Shown here piece by piece: positions 8,620 through 16,807 of a stretch of DNA of 64,000 nt (the stretch's first letter is position 1; every line of letters starts with the position of its first letter). The position numbers and the translations under genes are program-made. The notes under the pieces are model-generated. The model was given only the letters and a program-made list of their open reading frames with translations. It had not been told where the DNA came from and did not search any database. This DNA comes from Micromonospora sp. WMMA1363 (GTDB taxonomy: Bacteria > Actinomycetota > Actinomycetes > Mycobacteriales > Micromonosporaceae). The DNA lies in the NCBI RefSeq assembly GCF_030345795.1, contig NZ_JAUALB010000004.1:62001-126000 (forward strand), read 5' to 3'.

Positions 8620-9512
8620 ACGTGTACCCGTTCATCGAGGCGGAGAAGGCGCGGCCCGACGGGAACGTGAAGCGTTCCTGTGAGCTGCTGGAGGTCTCCC
8701 GGTCCGCCTACTACCAGCACCGTGCCGGGCCGTCGCGGCGGGAACGCGACGACGCAGACCTCGCCGCCCGCATCGCGCAGATCCACGCCGACTCGGCCGG
8801 CACCTACGGCGCACCCCGGGTCCGCGCCGAACTCGCCGCCCAGGGGCGGCGGCACTCCGGCAAGCGGGTCGCCCGGCTGATGCGGGGCGCCGGGTTGTGC
8901 GGCCGCACGCCGAAGCGGTGGCGCACCACGACCGTGCCCGACCCGGGGGCGGCGTTGTCGGCGGACCTGATCCGCCGGGACTTCGACGTCGCCGCCGGCC
9001 GGGTCGACACCCGCTGGTGCGGCGACATCACCTACATCCACACGTGGGAGGGCTGGCTGTACCTCGCCACCGTCATCGACATCGCCTCACGCCGGGTTGT
9101 GGGCTGGGCGACCGCCGACCACCTACGGACCGATCTGCCCGCTCAGGCGTTGTCCAACGCGATCGCCGTCCGACGCCCGACCGGGCCGGTGATCTTCCAC
9201 AGCGACCGGGGTTGCCAGTACACGAGTGCGCAGTACGCCCGGCTGGCCGACCGCAACGGGGTGCGGTTGTCGGTTGGTGGGCGGGGTCAGTGCTGGGACA
9301 ACGCCGTCGCGGAGTCGTTCTTCGCCACGATCAAGACCGAACTGCTCGACCGGAGGGCGTGGCCGACCCGGGCCGCCGCCCGTGCGGCGATCTTCGAGTG
9401 GATCGAGGGGTGGTACAACACCCGCCGCCGCCATTCCACCCTGGACTACATGAGCCCGGCCGAGTATGAGGCGACGGCCTATTCCCGCAGGCCAACGAGC
9501 AAGGTAGCGTGA
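8616..9512 (+). CDS. IS3-family transposase OrfB (DDE integrase)
   Basis: 298 residues from GTG 8616, overlapping the orfA stop. It has an N-terminal HTH_21-like region and a retroviral-type integrase core with the DDE triad: Asp in WCGDITYI, Asp in FHSDRGCQYTS and Glu in NAVAESFFATIKTE. The ending NTRRRHSTLDYMSPAEYE is standard for the family. It is complete, with no frameshift seen. Confidence 0.95.
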   Translation: MNVYPFIEAEKARPDGNVKRSCELLEVSRSAYYQHRAGPSRRERDDADLAARIAQIHADSAGTYGAPRVRAELAAQGRRHSGKRVARLMRGAGLCGRTPKRWRTTTVPDPGAALSADLIRRDFDVAAGRVDTRWCGDITYIHTWEGWLYLATVIDIASRRVVGWATADHLRTDLPAQALSNAIAVRRPTGPVIFHSDRGCQYTSAQYARLADRNGVRLSVGGRGQCWDNAVAESFFATIKTELLDRRAWPTRAAARAAIFEWIEGWYNTRRRHSTLDYMSPAEYEATAYSRRPTSKVA

Positions 9513-9758
9513 GATCAACTTACCGACCCTGTCCGTCAAACCGGGTCAACCCCAGGAGTCCCGCGAGACTGTGTTCGTGGAAGTTTCAGCGTAGGACGTA
9601 CCCCACATACGATGAAACCTATTCATATCGCCCCGGATGGATGGAGTGTCGTCCGTCATCGCCCTTGCGAGGAGGATCACACGACCCACCGCGTCTCCCC
9701 CGATGTGGGCTCCGCGCGGCACCGCCCGCACAGTGAGCCACTGCACGGTGACGGCAGA

Positions 9759-10379
9759 ATGCGAGGCGTGCACGACATCATCAACAGTCCGGGCCATCGA
9801 CCAACCCTCCGGGTAGCTCGCATCGTGACCGAAGTGTTCGCGCCAGCGCTGCTGGCCGCAGCCATGCCCATCGTCATCGGAGTGACCAGCGACCTGCCCA
9901 TCAGCACAGGCTTCGGATGGGCATTGGTCGGCGCACTGTTCTGCTCCGTCATCCCCAACACGTTGATCTGGTGGGGCGTGCACCGAGGCCGGCTGACCGA
10001 CCACCACATCCGGGTACGCCAGCAGCGAAGGACGCCACTGATCTATGGTCTACTGTCCGTCCTCGTCGGACTGGCTCTGATGATCGGCCTCGGCGCCCCG
10101 CGGCCAGTCACCGCAATGATCGTCGTGATGTTCGCTCTTGGCCTGGCGGTCACCGCGGCGAACCTCGTCTGGAAGCTCAGCATCCACGCCGCGGTGACCG
10201 CGGGCTCAGCGGCAGTGCTCGTGATCGAATTCGGCCCCGCACTTCTTGTCTCAGCACTCGTGGTGGCACTCGTCGGCTGGTCACGGGTTCGACTGCGCGA
10301 CCACACCGTAGCCCAAGTGATCGCTGGAACCGTGGTAGGCCTACTCGTCGCGGTCCCCACGTTCCTTCTCCTGAAATGA
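9759..10379 (+). CDS. PAP2-like membrane phosphatase
   Basis: About 206 residues with six hydrophobic segments. Near the C-terminus SRVRLRDHTVAQV fits the third PAP2 phosphatase motif (SR-x5-H), and KLSIHAAVTAGSA lies where the second motif (PSGH-like) should be; the first motif is poor. It may dephosphorylate a lipid or be a degenerate member. ATG 9759 (MRGVHDIINSPG) was chosen because the upstream open frame is not coding-like; GTG 9768 is an alternative. It converges with the XRE gene, ending nine bases from it. Such genes often accompany ImmA/XRE/MAB_1171c modules in actinomycetes. Confidence 0.65.
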   Translation: MRGVHDIINSPGHRPTLRVARIVTEVFAPALLAAAMPIVIGVTSDLPISTGFGWALVGALFCSVIPNTLIWWGVHRGRLTDHHIRVRQQRRTPLIYGLLSVLVGLALMIGLGAPRPVTAMIVVMFALGLAVTAANLVWKLSIHAAVTAGSAAVLVIEFGPALLVSALVVALVGWSRVRLRDHTVAQVIAGTVVGLLVAVPTFLLLK

Positions 10380-10387
10380 TCCTCGAC

Positions 10388-10807
10388 CTACGTGCCCGAG
10401 CGGCCCCGCCGTGCTTTGCTCTGCTCCTCCAACGCGGCGACGTGCTCGACAATCGTGCGCAGGCTCGCCCGCGACGCCCCCGCAGGCATCCGGCGCGCAA
10501 GCACGGTGATCGTCTCCAGATCCGGGTCCACATCCGCACGGACAGGGTCCGTATCAGTAACCGGATCGAAGAAGAAGTTCGGCTCAACCCGGAAGAAGTT
10601 GGCCAACTGCTGGATGGCCGAACGCGTAGGGTTGTCCCTCTCCCCGCTGAGCAGGTAGTTGACGTAGCTGGTTGACAGGCCCGTCGCCCTAGCGACCTCG
10701 TCCGGCGAGTACGGCTTGTCCGCGCCGGGTTTGAGATGCGTCTCGAACAGGTGCCTCAGCCGGACGGCGAAGGCGCCTGACCCATCGGCCCTGCCAGAGT
10801 CGGCCAT
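10388..10807 (-). CDS. XRE-family transcriptional regulator
   Basis: 139 residues from ATG 10807; a GTG six bases upstream is possible. A helix-turn-helix near residues 30-60 reads SPDEVARATGLSTSYVNYLL, followed by NPTRSAIQQLANFFRVEPNFFF, the usual layout of XRE regulators paired with ImmA-type proteases. Three CCAC-N4-GTGG palindromes sit upstream, between 10832 and 10927, so autoregulation is likely. A fourth lies before the protease gene at 8180. The IS3 insertion separates the regulator from its presumed partner. Confidence 0.85.
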   Translation of the reverse strand: MADSGRADGSGAFAVRLRHLFETHLKPGADKPYSPDEVARATGLSTSYVNYLLSGERDNPTRSAIQQLANFFRVEPNFFFDPVTDTDPVRADVDPDLETITVLARRMPAGASRASLRTIVEHVAALEEQSKARRGRSGT

Positions 10808-10831
10808 GACCACCTTTCCCGATCAACTTTG

Positions 10832-10927
10832 CCACCATTGTGGTTACTCAACCCCGCGCCGCCACAATAGTTGCAGGGACCTAGCGGATCGTGCTTGACT
10901 GACCACTACACCAGACCACTGTTGTGG
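10832..10927. promoter_or_regulatory. Operator cluster upstream of XRE gene
   Basis: Three copies of an inverted repeat: CCACCATTGTGG (10832-10843), CCACAATAGTTG (10862-10873, one half degenerate) and CCACTGTTGTGG (10916-10927). They match CCACAATAGTGG at 8180-8191. Confidence 0.7.
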
Positions 10928-11245
10928 CAGTGACACCGTAGCGGACAACCATAGTCACGCAACAGGCGGTCAAGAAAGCCAACAGCTGCCGGACCCGTAT
11001 CGGTTCGTCGGGCACCACAATCGCCAGCCGCGAGAGGAGACAGAACGGGGGATACGCAAGCCCGCCCACAGCGCGCATCACCACACGCTCGGGCAGTCGG
11101 CAATAAGGGGGGCAAGCTACACGCCGGTACGGCCCCGCGCATCGGGGGTCCTGTCACCCAACACGGCCTGGCGCCGGTGGCCCCGGGCATGAACGCCCGG
11201 GGCCACCAAAACCGCCACACCGACAACCACGGGGAGAGAACGGAG
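10928..11245. other. Gene-free stretch with a strong hairpin
   Basis: No convincing gene is seen. The main feature is a hairpin at 11176-11207, GGTGGCCCCGGGC, six-base loop, GCCCGGGGCCACC, 39 bases before the next start codon. It could be a terminator of incoming transcripts or a leader structure. Confidence 0.6.
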
Positions 11246-11734
11246 ATGCCGACCAGCACAGCCACACAGACCTCGGCCGCAACAAACCGATACACCTACA
11301 CGTGCCTCGACTGCGCCTTCAACGCAGGGGAACGCCGGTGGGACACCCTCGCCGACGCCGCCCGCGCCGCGACCCGCGCCCGCACCGCCCACGCGGACCA
11401 ATGCCGCGCGCGACTCGTCGTCGTCAGCCTGCCCACCACGGCCACGTCATACGGGCCCGACGACCTGATCCCGATCCCGGCCTGGGCAGCCACCATCGCC
11501 CGCAGCCTCACCGCCGCTATCGCCCACCGCGCCGCCCACGGATACGTCCTCGACTTCGCAGACCCCAACCACGCCACCCTCATCGCCGAGGCCGCCCTCG
11601 CCTTCAACCCGATCCCCGGCCAACCCACTCCCGCAGACGCAGACCAACTCGCCACACTGCTCCGCCGGACCTCCGACGCCATCACCGCCTCGGCCGAGCT
11701 GCGGCTCCCCCCCACCACCGACGACATGACCTGA
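11246..11734 (+). CDS. Hypothetical protein with Cys pairs
   Basis: 162 residues from ATG 11246, preceded by GGAGAGAACGGAG. The N-terminal part has YTCLDCAFNAGERRW followed by a Cys in HADQCRARL about 35 residues later, a possible zinc knuckle. The rest is Ala-rich and soluble (LTAAIAHRAAHGYVLDFADP). It is not a family I recognise. It is the first gene of the backbone run and is followed by the first copy of the 505-bp direct repeat. Confidence 0.6.
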   Translation: MPTSTATQTSAATNRYTYTCLDCAFNAGERRWDTLADAARAATRARTAHADQCRARLVVVSLPTTATSYGPDDLIPIPAWAATIARSLTAAIAHRAAHGYVLDFADPNHATLIAEAALAFNPIPGQPTPADADQLATLLRRTSDAITASAELRLPPTTDDMT

Positions 11735-11790
11735 CACCACCGGAGCCCACACCCACAGGTCCGCGACCACCCCGAGCACCCGCGCGGACT

Positions 11791-12295
11791 CCACAAAACC
11801 CTGATGTCGTACCTGCGTCGTGGTTCGGGCCGTTGCTCCCGCCGTCACCGGGCGGGGGCCCACCAGTGGGCCCCCTCGCCCTGCCATCTCCGCGTCCAGG
11901 ACCACACCGCGGCCCGCGGTTCGCCGGCGCCGGCCGGTCGCGGGTGATGCCGGCGGCATCACCAGAGGGCCGGGTCGTAGGGCCTCTCCCCCACCACGGT
12001 GACCGAGCTATCGACCCTGCGGGCCGATGGCCTTCAGCCGGACCAGCGTGCCGCCGCTGGACCGCGGCCCCTCCGGGGAGGAACACCACCAGGATGGGGG
12101 CCGATCCATCCCGGCGGCGCTGCCACAAGGGCAACCACGGCCAGCGCCGGGCCGCAACCAAACCCCGGTTGCAGCCCGACACCGACCGTGGTCGGTCACG
12201 ACCAGCGCCGCCGGGATGGATCTCACACCGAACCCCGGGCACGAAAAAACCCCAGGTCAACACCCCTCCAACCCAGCAAGTGTGCTAGAATTTTA
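11791..12295. repeat. 505-bp perfect direct repeat, copy 1
   Basis: Identical, as far as I can read, to 19029-19533. It holds a hairpin GGGGGCCCAC/GTGGGCCCCC (11854-11875), the dispersed palindrome (11944-11962), a 20-bp perfect inverted repeat (12103-12122 and 12203-12222) enclosing ACCGACC-GT-GGTCGGT (12181-12196), and at its right end the promoter box GTGCTAGAATTTTA. Short reading frames cross it but none has protein-like composition. A structured RNA or a control region is more likely than a gene. Confidence 0.92.
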
Positions 12296-12296
12296 G
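12280..12296 (+). promoter_or_regulatory. Promoter box 1 (extended -10)
   Basis: GTGTGCTAGAATTTTAG. TGC plus TAGAAT (12286-12291) reads as an extended -10 element. CTAGAATTTTAG is also an imperfect palindrome that a repressor could bind. Near-identical boxes lie at 14253, 15207 and 19518. No -35 hexamer is evident. It is 65 bases before the GTG of the diguanylate cyclase. Confidence 0.7.
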
Positions 12297-12360
12297 ATAT
12301 CGGCGGGACGGCGAACCCCACCGATCGCCACACCAGACCAACCTCTCTGAGGAGCGCTCA

Positions 12361-13053
12361 GTGCCCGGACTCACTGAAATCCTGCTCGGCACCACGACTG
12401 CATCCTGTCTCGCGCTGCTCTGGCGATGCGCCCGCCTCCAGACCGCCCTGACCACGGCCGAACACGACGCCCGTCACGACGCCCTGACCGGTCTGCCCAA
12501 CCGTCGCGCCCTGCTGGCTCACCTCCAGGCCCAGCTAGCCGACCGCACCCGCCCGGTCTCCGCCGCTCTGCTCGACCTCAACCGATTCAAGGACATCAAC
12601 GACGAGCACGGCCACGCCGCTGGCGACGCTGTCCTACGGCACGTCGCCCACACCCTCACGGCGCTGAATCTCCCCGGTGCCTACGTCGGCCGCCTCAGCG
12701 GCGATGAGTTCCTGATCATCACCAATGGCGGGTTTGACCACGGCGACGCCAACGCCCGCGCCGCCGCCCGCGCGCTGGCCGCAGCAACGGTGCCCTTCTT
12801 CGGAACAACCTTTCGATGCGCCGCCAGCATCGGCACCGCCACCGCCACCGCCACCGCCACCGCCGACGACAACGACACCAGCGCCGAGCAGTTGCTATCC
12901 CGCGCAGACGTCGCCATGTACCACGCGAAGCGCCTAGGCGAAGACGTCATGTCGCACTTCCCGTACATGGAGGAAGAAGCCGTGTCGCACCTCCCGTACC
13001 CCGAGGAAACGACCGTGCTCGCCCGACGAGTCCACCGCCGCCGCTTCCGGTAG
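12361..13053 (+). CDS. Diguanylate cyclase (GGDEF domain)
   Basis: 230 residues from GTG 12361, with GAGGAG just upstream. One N-terminal membrane helix (residues 4-21) is followed by a single GGDEF domain. DALTGLPNRRA is at 40-50, LDLNRFKDIND at 71-81 with the metal-binding Asp, and the active-site loop RLSGDEFLII has Ser for the first Gly (SGDEF, 113-117). It should make cyclic di-GMP from two GTP if the variant loop is active. No EAL or sensor domain is seen. A (ACCGCC)n tract near 12835-12866 encodes TATATATA and could vary in length. In actinomycetes c-di-GMP controls development through BldD, so a mobile element carrying a cyclase might alter host development. Confidence 0.88.
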   Translation: MPGLTEILLGTTTASCLALLWRCARLQTALTTAEHDARHDALTGLPNRRALLAHLQAQLADRTRPVSAALLDLNRFKDINDEHGHAAGDAVLRHVAHTLTALNLPGAYVGRLSGDEFLIITNGGFDHGDANARAAARALAAATVPFFGTTFRCAASIGTATATATATADDNDTSAEQLLSRADVAMYHAKRLGEDVMSHFPYMEEEAVSHLPYPEETTVLARRVHRRRFR

Positions 13054-13058
13054 CACCC

Positions 13059-13090
13059 GGTCGGGGCGGTCCGATGCGACCGCCCCGACC
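13059..13090. terminator. Intercistronic hairpin
   Basis: GGTCGGGGCGGTC, six-base loop, GACCGCCCCGACC, just after the diguanylate cyclase stop. Similar strong hairpins follow several genes in this run. They may terminate or attenuate transcription or protect mRNA 3' ends. Confidence 0.6.
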
Positions 13091-13154
13091 ACCCGCACAG
13101 CGAGAGGACCGGCGAACCCCTCTCGACAACCACCGAACCCAACCAGGAGAACCC

Positions 13155-13607
13155 GTGTCAGCCTCCACCGCACCCACGATGACCCTCCCGATCCTGACCA
13201 CCCCGCCCGCAGAACGCCGTATCCACCAGGTGTGCGAGCTGCTCGACCAGGCCCGCCAGCACATGGAGCAGGTGACGAGCCATCTGCATCTGTGCGAGCA
13301 CGCCCCCATGTGGCCCACGGCGACCATCAACGACGCCAGGACCGCTCACGACTTCCGCGCCACCACCGTGGAACTGATCAAGTACGCCCGCCGCCACCAG
13401 TGCGCCGACACGAACCCCGGCCGCATGCGCGCCCTGCTCCGACTCGCCGTGATGTGTCTGGACCTGTCGCAGATGGGCAAGCGCTACGTCTGCAATCCCA
13501 GCATCTACCCGCTCACCCTCACCCGCCGCACCGCACGGATGCTGCACGACACGGCGCGATGGGCCACCACCGGACAGGCTCGATACCTCCTCGGCCAGCC
13601 GACCTGA
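13155..13607 (+). CDS. Hypothetical protein
   Basis: 150 residues from GTG 13155 with AGGAGA eight bases upstream. It is mostly helical and soluble (RIHQVCELLDQARQHMEQVTSHL; NPGRMRALLRLAVMCLDLSQMG). It contains His and Cys residues but no clear metal motif or membrane segment. I do not recognise it. It belongs to the run of backbone genes behind promoter box 1 and is followed by a 12-bp stem hairpin at 13614-13642. Confidence 0.65.
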   Translation: MSASTAPTMTLPILTTPPAERRIHQVCELLDQARQHMEQVTSHLHLCEHAPMWPTATINDARTAHDFRATTVELIKYARRHQCADTNPGRMRALLRLAVMCLDLSQMGKRYVCNPSIYPLTLTRRTARMLHDTARWATTGQARYLLGQPT

Positions 13608-13613
13608 CCGCAC

Positions 13614-13642
13614 GTGCCCGGCCGCCGACAGCGGCCGGGCAC
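13614..13642. terminator. Intercistronic hairpin
   Basis: GTGCCCGGCCGC, loop CGACA, GCGGCCGGGCAC, seven bases after the preceding stop codon. Perfect 12-bp stem. Confidence 0.6.
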
Positions 13643-13729
13643 GACCGGACCGCCCAACGGCATCGACGCGCATCGAGCGCGCCGACGCCGGCTACCGCTC
13701 CCGTCACTCGCGATCGCAGGAGACCGACC

Positions 13730-14233
13730 ATGACCAGCACCACCGACCGTCCCCGCCCCACTCGCATGGATACTCTCACCATCGCCCCGTACCCCACCGG
13801 CCCCGAGTACGGCTGCGAACCGGCCGCCCGAGAAATCGCCGAAGCGGTCTGCCGCCTGTACGGCGGCGACGCATGGCGAGCCGAGCACCGATCGCCAGCA
13901 TGGCCCCACCCCGAGAACGAAATTCACGGCGAGTTGACCATCACGGTCAACAACCTGCGGACCGTCGTGCACCGGCACACCGTCCCCGCCCACACGCACC
14001 GGGACCTGTTCACCCTCACCGTGGACGGCCGCCCCGTGCCCGCCCACCTGCCTCGCCACCGCCTGTCCCACGCAACGGAAACCATCGTCGCCAACCTCTG
14101 GCGAGACCTGCACAAGATGTCGCCGGCCGGATGCGACCACTTGGGATGCCCCGACGTGCCCACGGTCCTCACGTTCGGCGCCGCCCTCTGCCCCGTCCAT
14201 GCCCAGCGGTACGCGGAAACCGGACTGACCTGA
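13730..14233 (+). CDS. Hypothetical protein
   Basis: 167 residues from ATG 13730 with AGGAGA upstream. The middle part is strand-rich (GELTITVNNLRTVVHRHTV; RDLFTLTVDGRPVPAHLP). The C-terminus has a possible zinc-binding pattern, CDHLGCPDVPTVL then CPVH. The family is unknown to me. It is in the backbone operon downstream of the diguanylate cyclase and just before promoter box 2. Confidence 0.65.
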   Translation: MTSTTDRPRPTRMDTLTIAPYPTGPEYGCEPAAREIAEAVCRLYGGDAWRAEHRSPAWPHPENEIHGELTITVNNLRTVVHRHTVPAHTHRDLFTLTVDGRPVPAHLPRHRLSHATETIVANLWRDLHKMSPAGCDHLGCPDVPTVLTFGAALCPVHAQRYAETGLT

Positions 14234-14252
14234 CTAACACTCAGGCTGGCAA

Positions 14253-14270
14253 GTGTGCTAGAATTTTAAG
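14253..14270 (+). promoter_or_regulatory. Promoter box 2
   Basis: GTGTGCTAGAATTTTAAG, with TAGAAT at 14259-14264 as extended -10, 36 bases upstream of the ArdC-like gene. It is identical to boxes 1 and 4 over the first 16 bases. Confidence 0.7.
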
Positions 14271-14305
14271 TACAGGGCCGAGTGGCCCAGGACAGGAGTT
14301 CACCC

Positions 14306-15205
14306 ATGCCCCGCAAGTCGACCGCCCGAACCGCCACCCCCCGCCAGCGCGCCAGCCGGTACAGCGCCGAGCAGATCCAGGAGTTCCGCCAGCGTGACCG
14401 GCAGGTTATGAACAGCTCCACCGAGCACCTCGAAGACGCCGAAGGGATCCGCCGCTTCGCGCAACACGCCGCGATGGGCGGCGTGTCCCTGCGGATCCTC
14501 TCCTACAGCCTGCGAAACCAGGCCCTGCTAGCGCAGCAGGCGGACGAACGCGGTTTCGTCCTGTCCGACGTGGACAGCTTCAAGGGATGGCGGCAGCGCG
14601 GCCGGTTCGTCAAGAAGGGTGAAACCGGACTGCGGCTGATCAAGCCTGTCGGCAAGGACAAGAAGGACACCGACGCCGACGAGCCGGAGACCTCCGACGA
14701 GCACGACGACGACAACACCGAGGACGCCGACGAGACGGGCGAGGACACCGGCAAGCCCAAATTCCGCACCGGCGTTGTCTATGACATCGCCCAGACCGCC
14801 GAGATCCCGCCCGAGGAGCGCGGCGAGTGCGCCGCCTGCAACGCCGAGGTTGGCGAGCCGTGCAACCCCGGATGCCTCTGCCCCACCTGCACCAACTATG
14901 AGCCGGTGAGCGACGCCGCAGAGATCATGTGGAACAACCTCCTCGACCAGCTCACCGCCGCCGGGTACGCCCTCGACTGGCCCGCCCCGGCAGACGCCCT
15001 GCACGGCCACCGCGTGCACGTCGACCACGACGGCCGCACCGTCGCCGCCGCATACGAAGTCACGGCCGAGCACCCCGCCGCCGTGGCCGACCTCGCCGCC
15101 GCCGTGGCGCAGATCATCGCGCGCAGCGACCGAGAGCGGGAAACCCGCCGGGAACAGCGCCGCGTCGCTCGCGCCACCCTCGCTGCAACGCCTGCCACCG
15201 CATAG
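14306..15205 (+). CDS. ArdC-like antirestriction protein
   Basis: 299 residues from ATG 14306 (AGGAG upstream). The N-terminal half matches the ArdC N-terminal ssDNA-binding domain: YSLRNQALLAQQADERG, then VDSFKGWRQRGRFVKKGETG and LRLIKPVG. A long acidic linker (Asp/Glu/Thr, about residues 115-150) separates it from a Cys-rich patch (CAACNAEVGEPCNPGC) and a helical C-terminus. ArdC proteins protect incoming plasmid ssDNA from restriction; the metalloprotease half of classical ArdC is not evident. Promoter box 2 directly precedes it and box 3 directly follows. Confidence 0.75.
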   Translation: MPRKSTARTATPRQRASRYSAEQIQEFRQRDRQVMNSSTEHLEDAEGIRRFAQHAAMGGVSLRILSYSLRNQALLAQQADERGFVLSDVDSFKGWRQRGRFVKKGETGLRLIKPVGKDKKDTDADEPETSDEHDDDNTEDADETGEDTGKPKFRTGVVYDIAQTAEIPPEERGECAACNAEVGEPCNPGCLCPTCTNYEPVSDAAEIMWNNLLDQLTAAGYALDWPAPADALHGHRVHVDHDGRTVAAAYEVTAEHPAAVADLAAAVAQIIARSDRERETRREQRRVARATLAATPATA

Positions 15206-15206
15206 C

Positions 15207-15221
15207 GTGCTAGAATTTTAG
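15207..15221 (+). promoter_or_regulatory. Promoter box 3
   Basis: GTGCTAGAATTTTAG, with TAGAAT at 15211-15216, starting two bases after the ArdC-like stop codon and 48 bases upstream of the DUF2786 gene. Confidence 0.7.
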
Positions 15222-15269
15222 GCACGGGGAGGGTGCGCCCTCCCCGTGCCTCCTCACCAGGGAGGCACC

Positions 15270-15998
15270 ATGACCAGCCCCACCGACCCCCGCGCAAAGA
15301 TCGCCGCGCGCATCGCCGCCTGCCTCGCAGTCGCCGAAAGGGAGACAACACCGCTCGGCGAACGCGAGGCCGCCGCCGCGAAGGCCGCCGAACTCATCGC
15401 CCGCCACGGCATCACCGCCGACCAGGCAGCCGCCGCCCGAGGCGACGCCCCCGAAGGCATCACCTGTGCACCCGTCGCCCTGCTCAACACCGACGGGCAC
15501 GGCGAAGCCCGCGCCGGCCTGGCGGACGACGTCGCCCGAGCGATGGGCTGCCGCGCCATCTTGAAGCCCACTCGCGCCCCACGCCCCTACACCGTGATTG
15601 TGGTCGGTGCGACGTCCGACGTTCACCACCTGCGGCAACTCCTTCCGCTGATTCTCGCCCAAGCCCAGGCCGCCGCCGCGAACACCGATCCCGAGCAGCG
15701 CCGCGCCCGAGACTTCCTCTCCTCGTTCCTGTCCGGCTACGGCGACACCGTCGCCGAGCGGATCACCGCGCGCCGCCGCCCGCTGACCGACCCAACCACC
15801 AACCCCGGCGCAGCGCTCATCCTCGCCGACCGCGCCAAGCGGATTGACGCCTTCATCGCCGAGCGATTCGGCGACCTCAACGAGCGCACCCACCAGGCCA
15901 GCCGGGACGGAAAGAACGCCGGCCGCACCGCCGCCCGCCGCGCCGACATCGGAGACCCCGGCGTCAAGGCCACCAGCCGCCGCGCCCTGCCGACGTAA
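15270..15998 (+). CDS. DUF2786-domain protein
   Basis: 242 residues from ATG 15270 with GGGAGG upstream. The N-terminal helical pair (ACLAVAERETTPLGEREAAA ... AAELIARHGITADQAAAA) is the DUF2786 signature. The middle carries GHGEARAGLADDVARAMGC and a VIVVGATSDV strand, and the C-terminus is basic (SRDGKNAGRTAARRADIG). DUF2786 proteins are common on phages and plasmids but have no settled function. A shorter paralogue follows at 16137. It is transcribed from promoter box 3. Confidence 0.8.
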   Translation: MTSPTDPRAKIAARIAACLAVAERETTPLGEREAAAAKAAELIARHGITADQAAAARGDAPEGITCAPVALLNTDGHGEARAGLADDVARAMGCRAILKPTRAPRPYTVIVVGATSDVHHLRQLLPLILAQAQAAAANTDPEQRRARDFLSSFLSGYGDTVAERITARRRPLTDPTTNPGAALILADRAKRIDAFIAERFGDLNERTHQASRDGKNAGRTAARRADIGDPGVKATSRRALPT

Positions 15999-16009
15999 CC
16001 GCCGGCCAC

Positions 16010-16117
16010 GGGGTCGGGCGCTCGATGCGCCCGACCCCGCGCGGGGCGCTCACGCGCCGCCCCCGCACCCCGGCTACCCCGCCCCACTCACCCACCGACC
16101 GATGCCGCCGGCATCAC
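16010..16117. repeat. Hairpin-palindrome block, copy 1
   Basis: The hairpin GGGGTCGGGCGC-tcgat-GCGCCCGACCCC (16010-16038) is followed by GCGGGGCGCTCACGCGCCGC and ends with the dispersed palindrome core (16101-16115). The block recurs at 16677-16785, and without the palindrome at 21221-21300. Stem bases differ between copies but stay paired. Confidence 0.85.
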
Positions 16118-16136
16118 CCGAAAGGCAGACCCGAAG

Positions 16137-16664
16137 ATGATCACGCCCACCCCCAACCCCATCGACCACATCGCCGCACACCTCACCGTCGCCACCGACC
16201 CGACCGCCCCCGCCGCCGTGCGCGAGAACGCCCGTCGCACCGCGGCAGAGCTCATTGCCCGCCACGACATCACCCCCGCCGAAGCCCGAGCGGCCTGCGG
16301 CACCCGACACTCACGACTCACCATCACCACGCACCCCGTTTCCGTTGCCGACGGCCACGGCGAGGCCCGCGCAAGCCTCCTCATCGGCATCGCCGAAGCG
16401 CTCCGCTGCGAAGGCGTCCACCAACCCGCCACCACACCCGACGACTACGGAGTCGTGCTACTCGGCACCGCCGCAGAGGTCCGCGCCGCCCGCCGGCTCA
16501 CCGACGGGATCTTCGCCGACATCGACAACGCCTTCCCCACCGGCGACCCCCAGCTACCCGACATCCTCGCCACCATGCGCCAGCGCCTGCGCGCCGCCGC
16601 CGAAGACCTCCGCGCCGTCCACCAGTGCGCCGAAGACCTCACCGAGCACCAGCCCCGAACCTGA
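16137..16664 (+). CDS. DUF2786-like protein (paralogue)
   Basis: 175 residues from ATG 16137 with a GAAAGG box upstream. It shares the DUF2786-type N-terminus with the preceding gene (AAELIARHDITPAEARAACG versus AAELIARHGITADQAAAARG) and the GHGEARASLLIGIAEALRC segment, but lacks the long basic C-terminus. It is a tandem duplicate that has diverged. It lies between two copies of the hairpin-palindrome block, suggesting the block and gene were duplicated together. Function unknown. Confidence 0.75.
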   Translation: MITPTPNPIDHIAAHLTVATDPTAPAAVRENARRTAAELIARHDITPAEARAACGTRHSRLTITTHPVSVADGHGEARASLLIGIAEALRCEGVHQPATTPDDYGVVLLGTAAEVRAARRLTDGIFADIDNAFPTGDPQLPDILATMRQRLRAAAEDLRAVHQCAEDLTEHQPRT

Positions 16665-16676
16665 CCGCCGCCACCA

Positions 16677-16785
16677 GGGCCGGGCGCATCGAGCGCCCGG
16701 CCCCGGGCGGGGCGCTCACGCGCCGCCCCCGCACCCCCGGCTACGCCGTCCCACTCACCCACCGACCGATGCCGCCGGCATCACC
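16677..16785. repeat. Hairpin-palindrome block, copy 2
   Basis: GGGCCGGGCGC-atcga-GCGCCCGGCCC (16677-16703), then GCGGGGCGCTCACGCGCCGC and the dispersed palindrome core (16768-16782). It follows the DUF2786-like paralogue and precedes the next gene. Confidence 0.85.
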
Positions 16786-16807
16786 GGACACGAACGGACC
16801 AACCCCC

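Larger units (their letters stand above)
8245..9548 (+). mobile_element. IS3-family insertion sequence
   Basis: Perfect 19-bp terminal inverted repeats, TGACCCGGTTTGACGGACA at 8245-8263 and its complement at 9530-9548, with the TGA...TCA ends typical of IS3. They bound overlapping orfA and orfB transposase genes. The bases next to the ends (GCC and ACC) do not give a clear target duplication. The element splits the ImmA/XRE/PAP2 module. Confidence 0.92.

Noticed and set aside
8242..9551. 3-bp target duplication of the IS3 element
   Set aside because: Flanks read GCC on the left and ACC on the right, so no exact duplication is present.
11302..12451. Open frames through the 505-bp repeat (both copies)
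   Set aside because: They are Pro/Arg/Gly-rich, occur in several frames at once and have no ribosome-binding sites; because the copies are identical no codon-level conservation can be judged.
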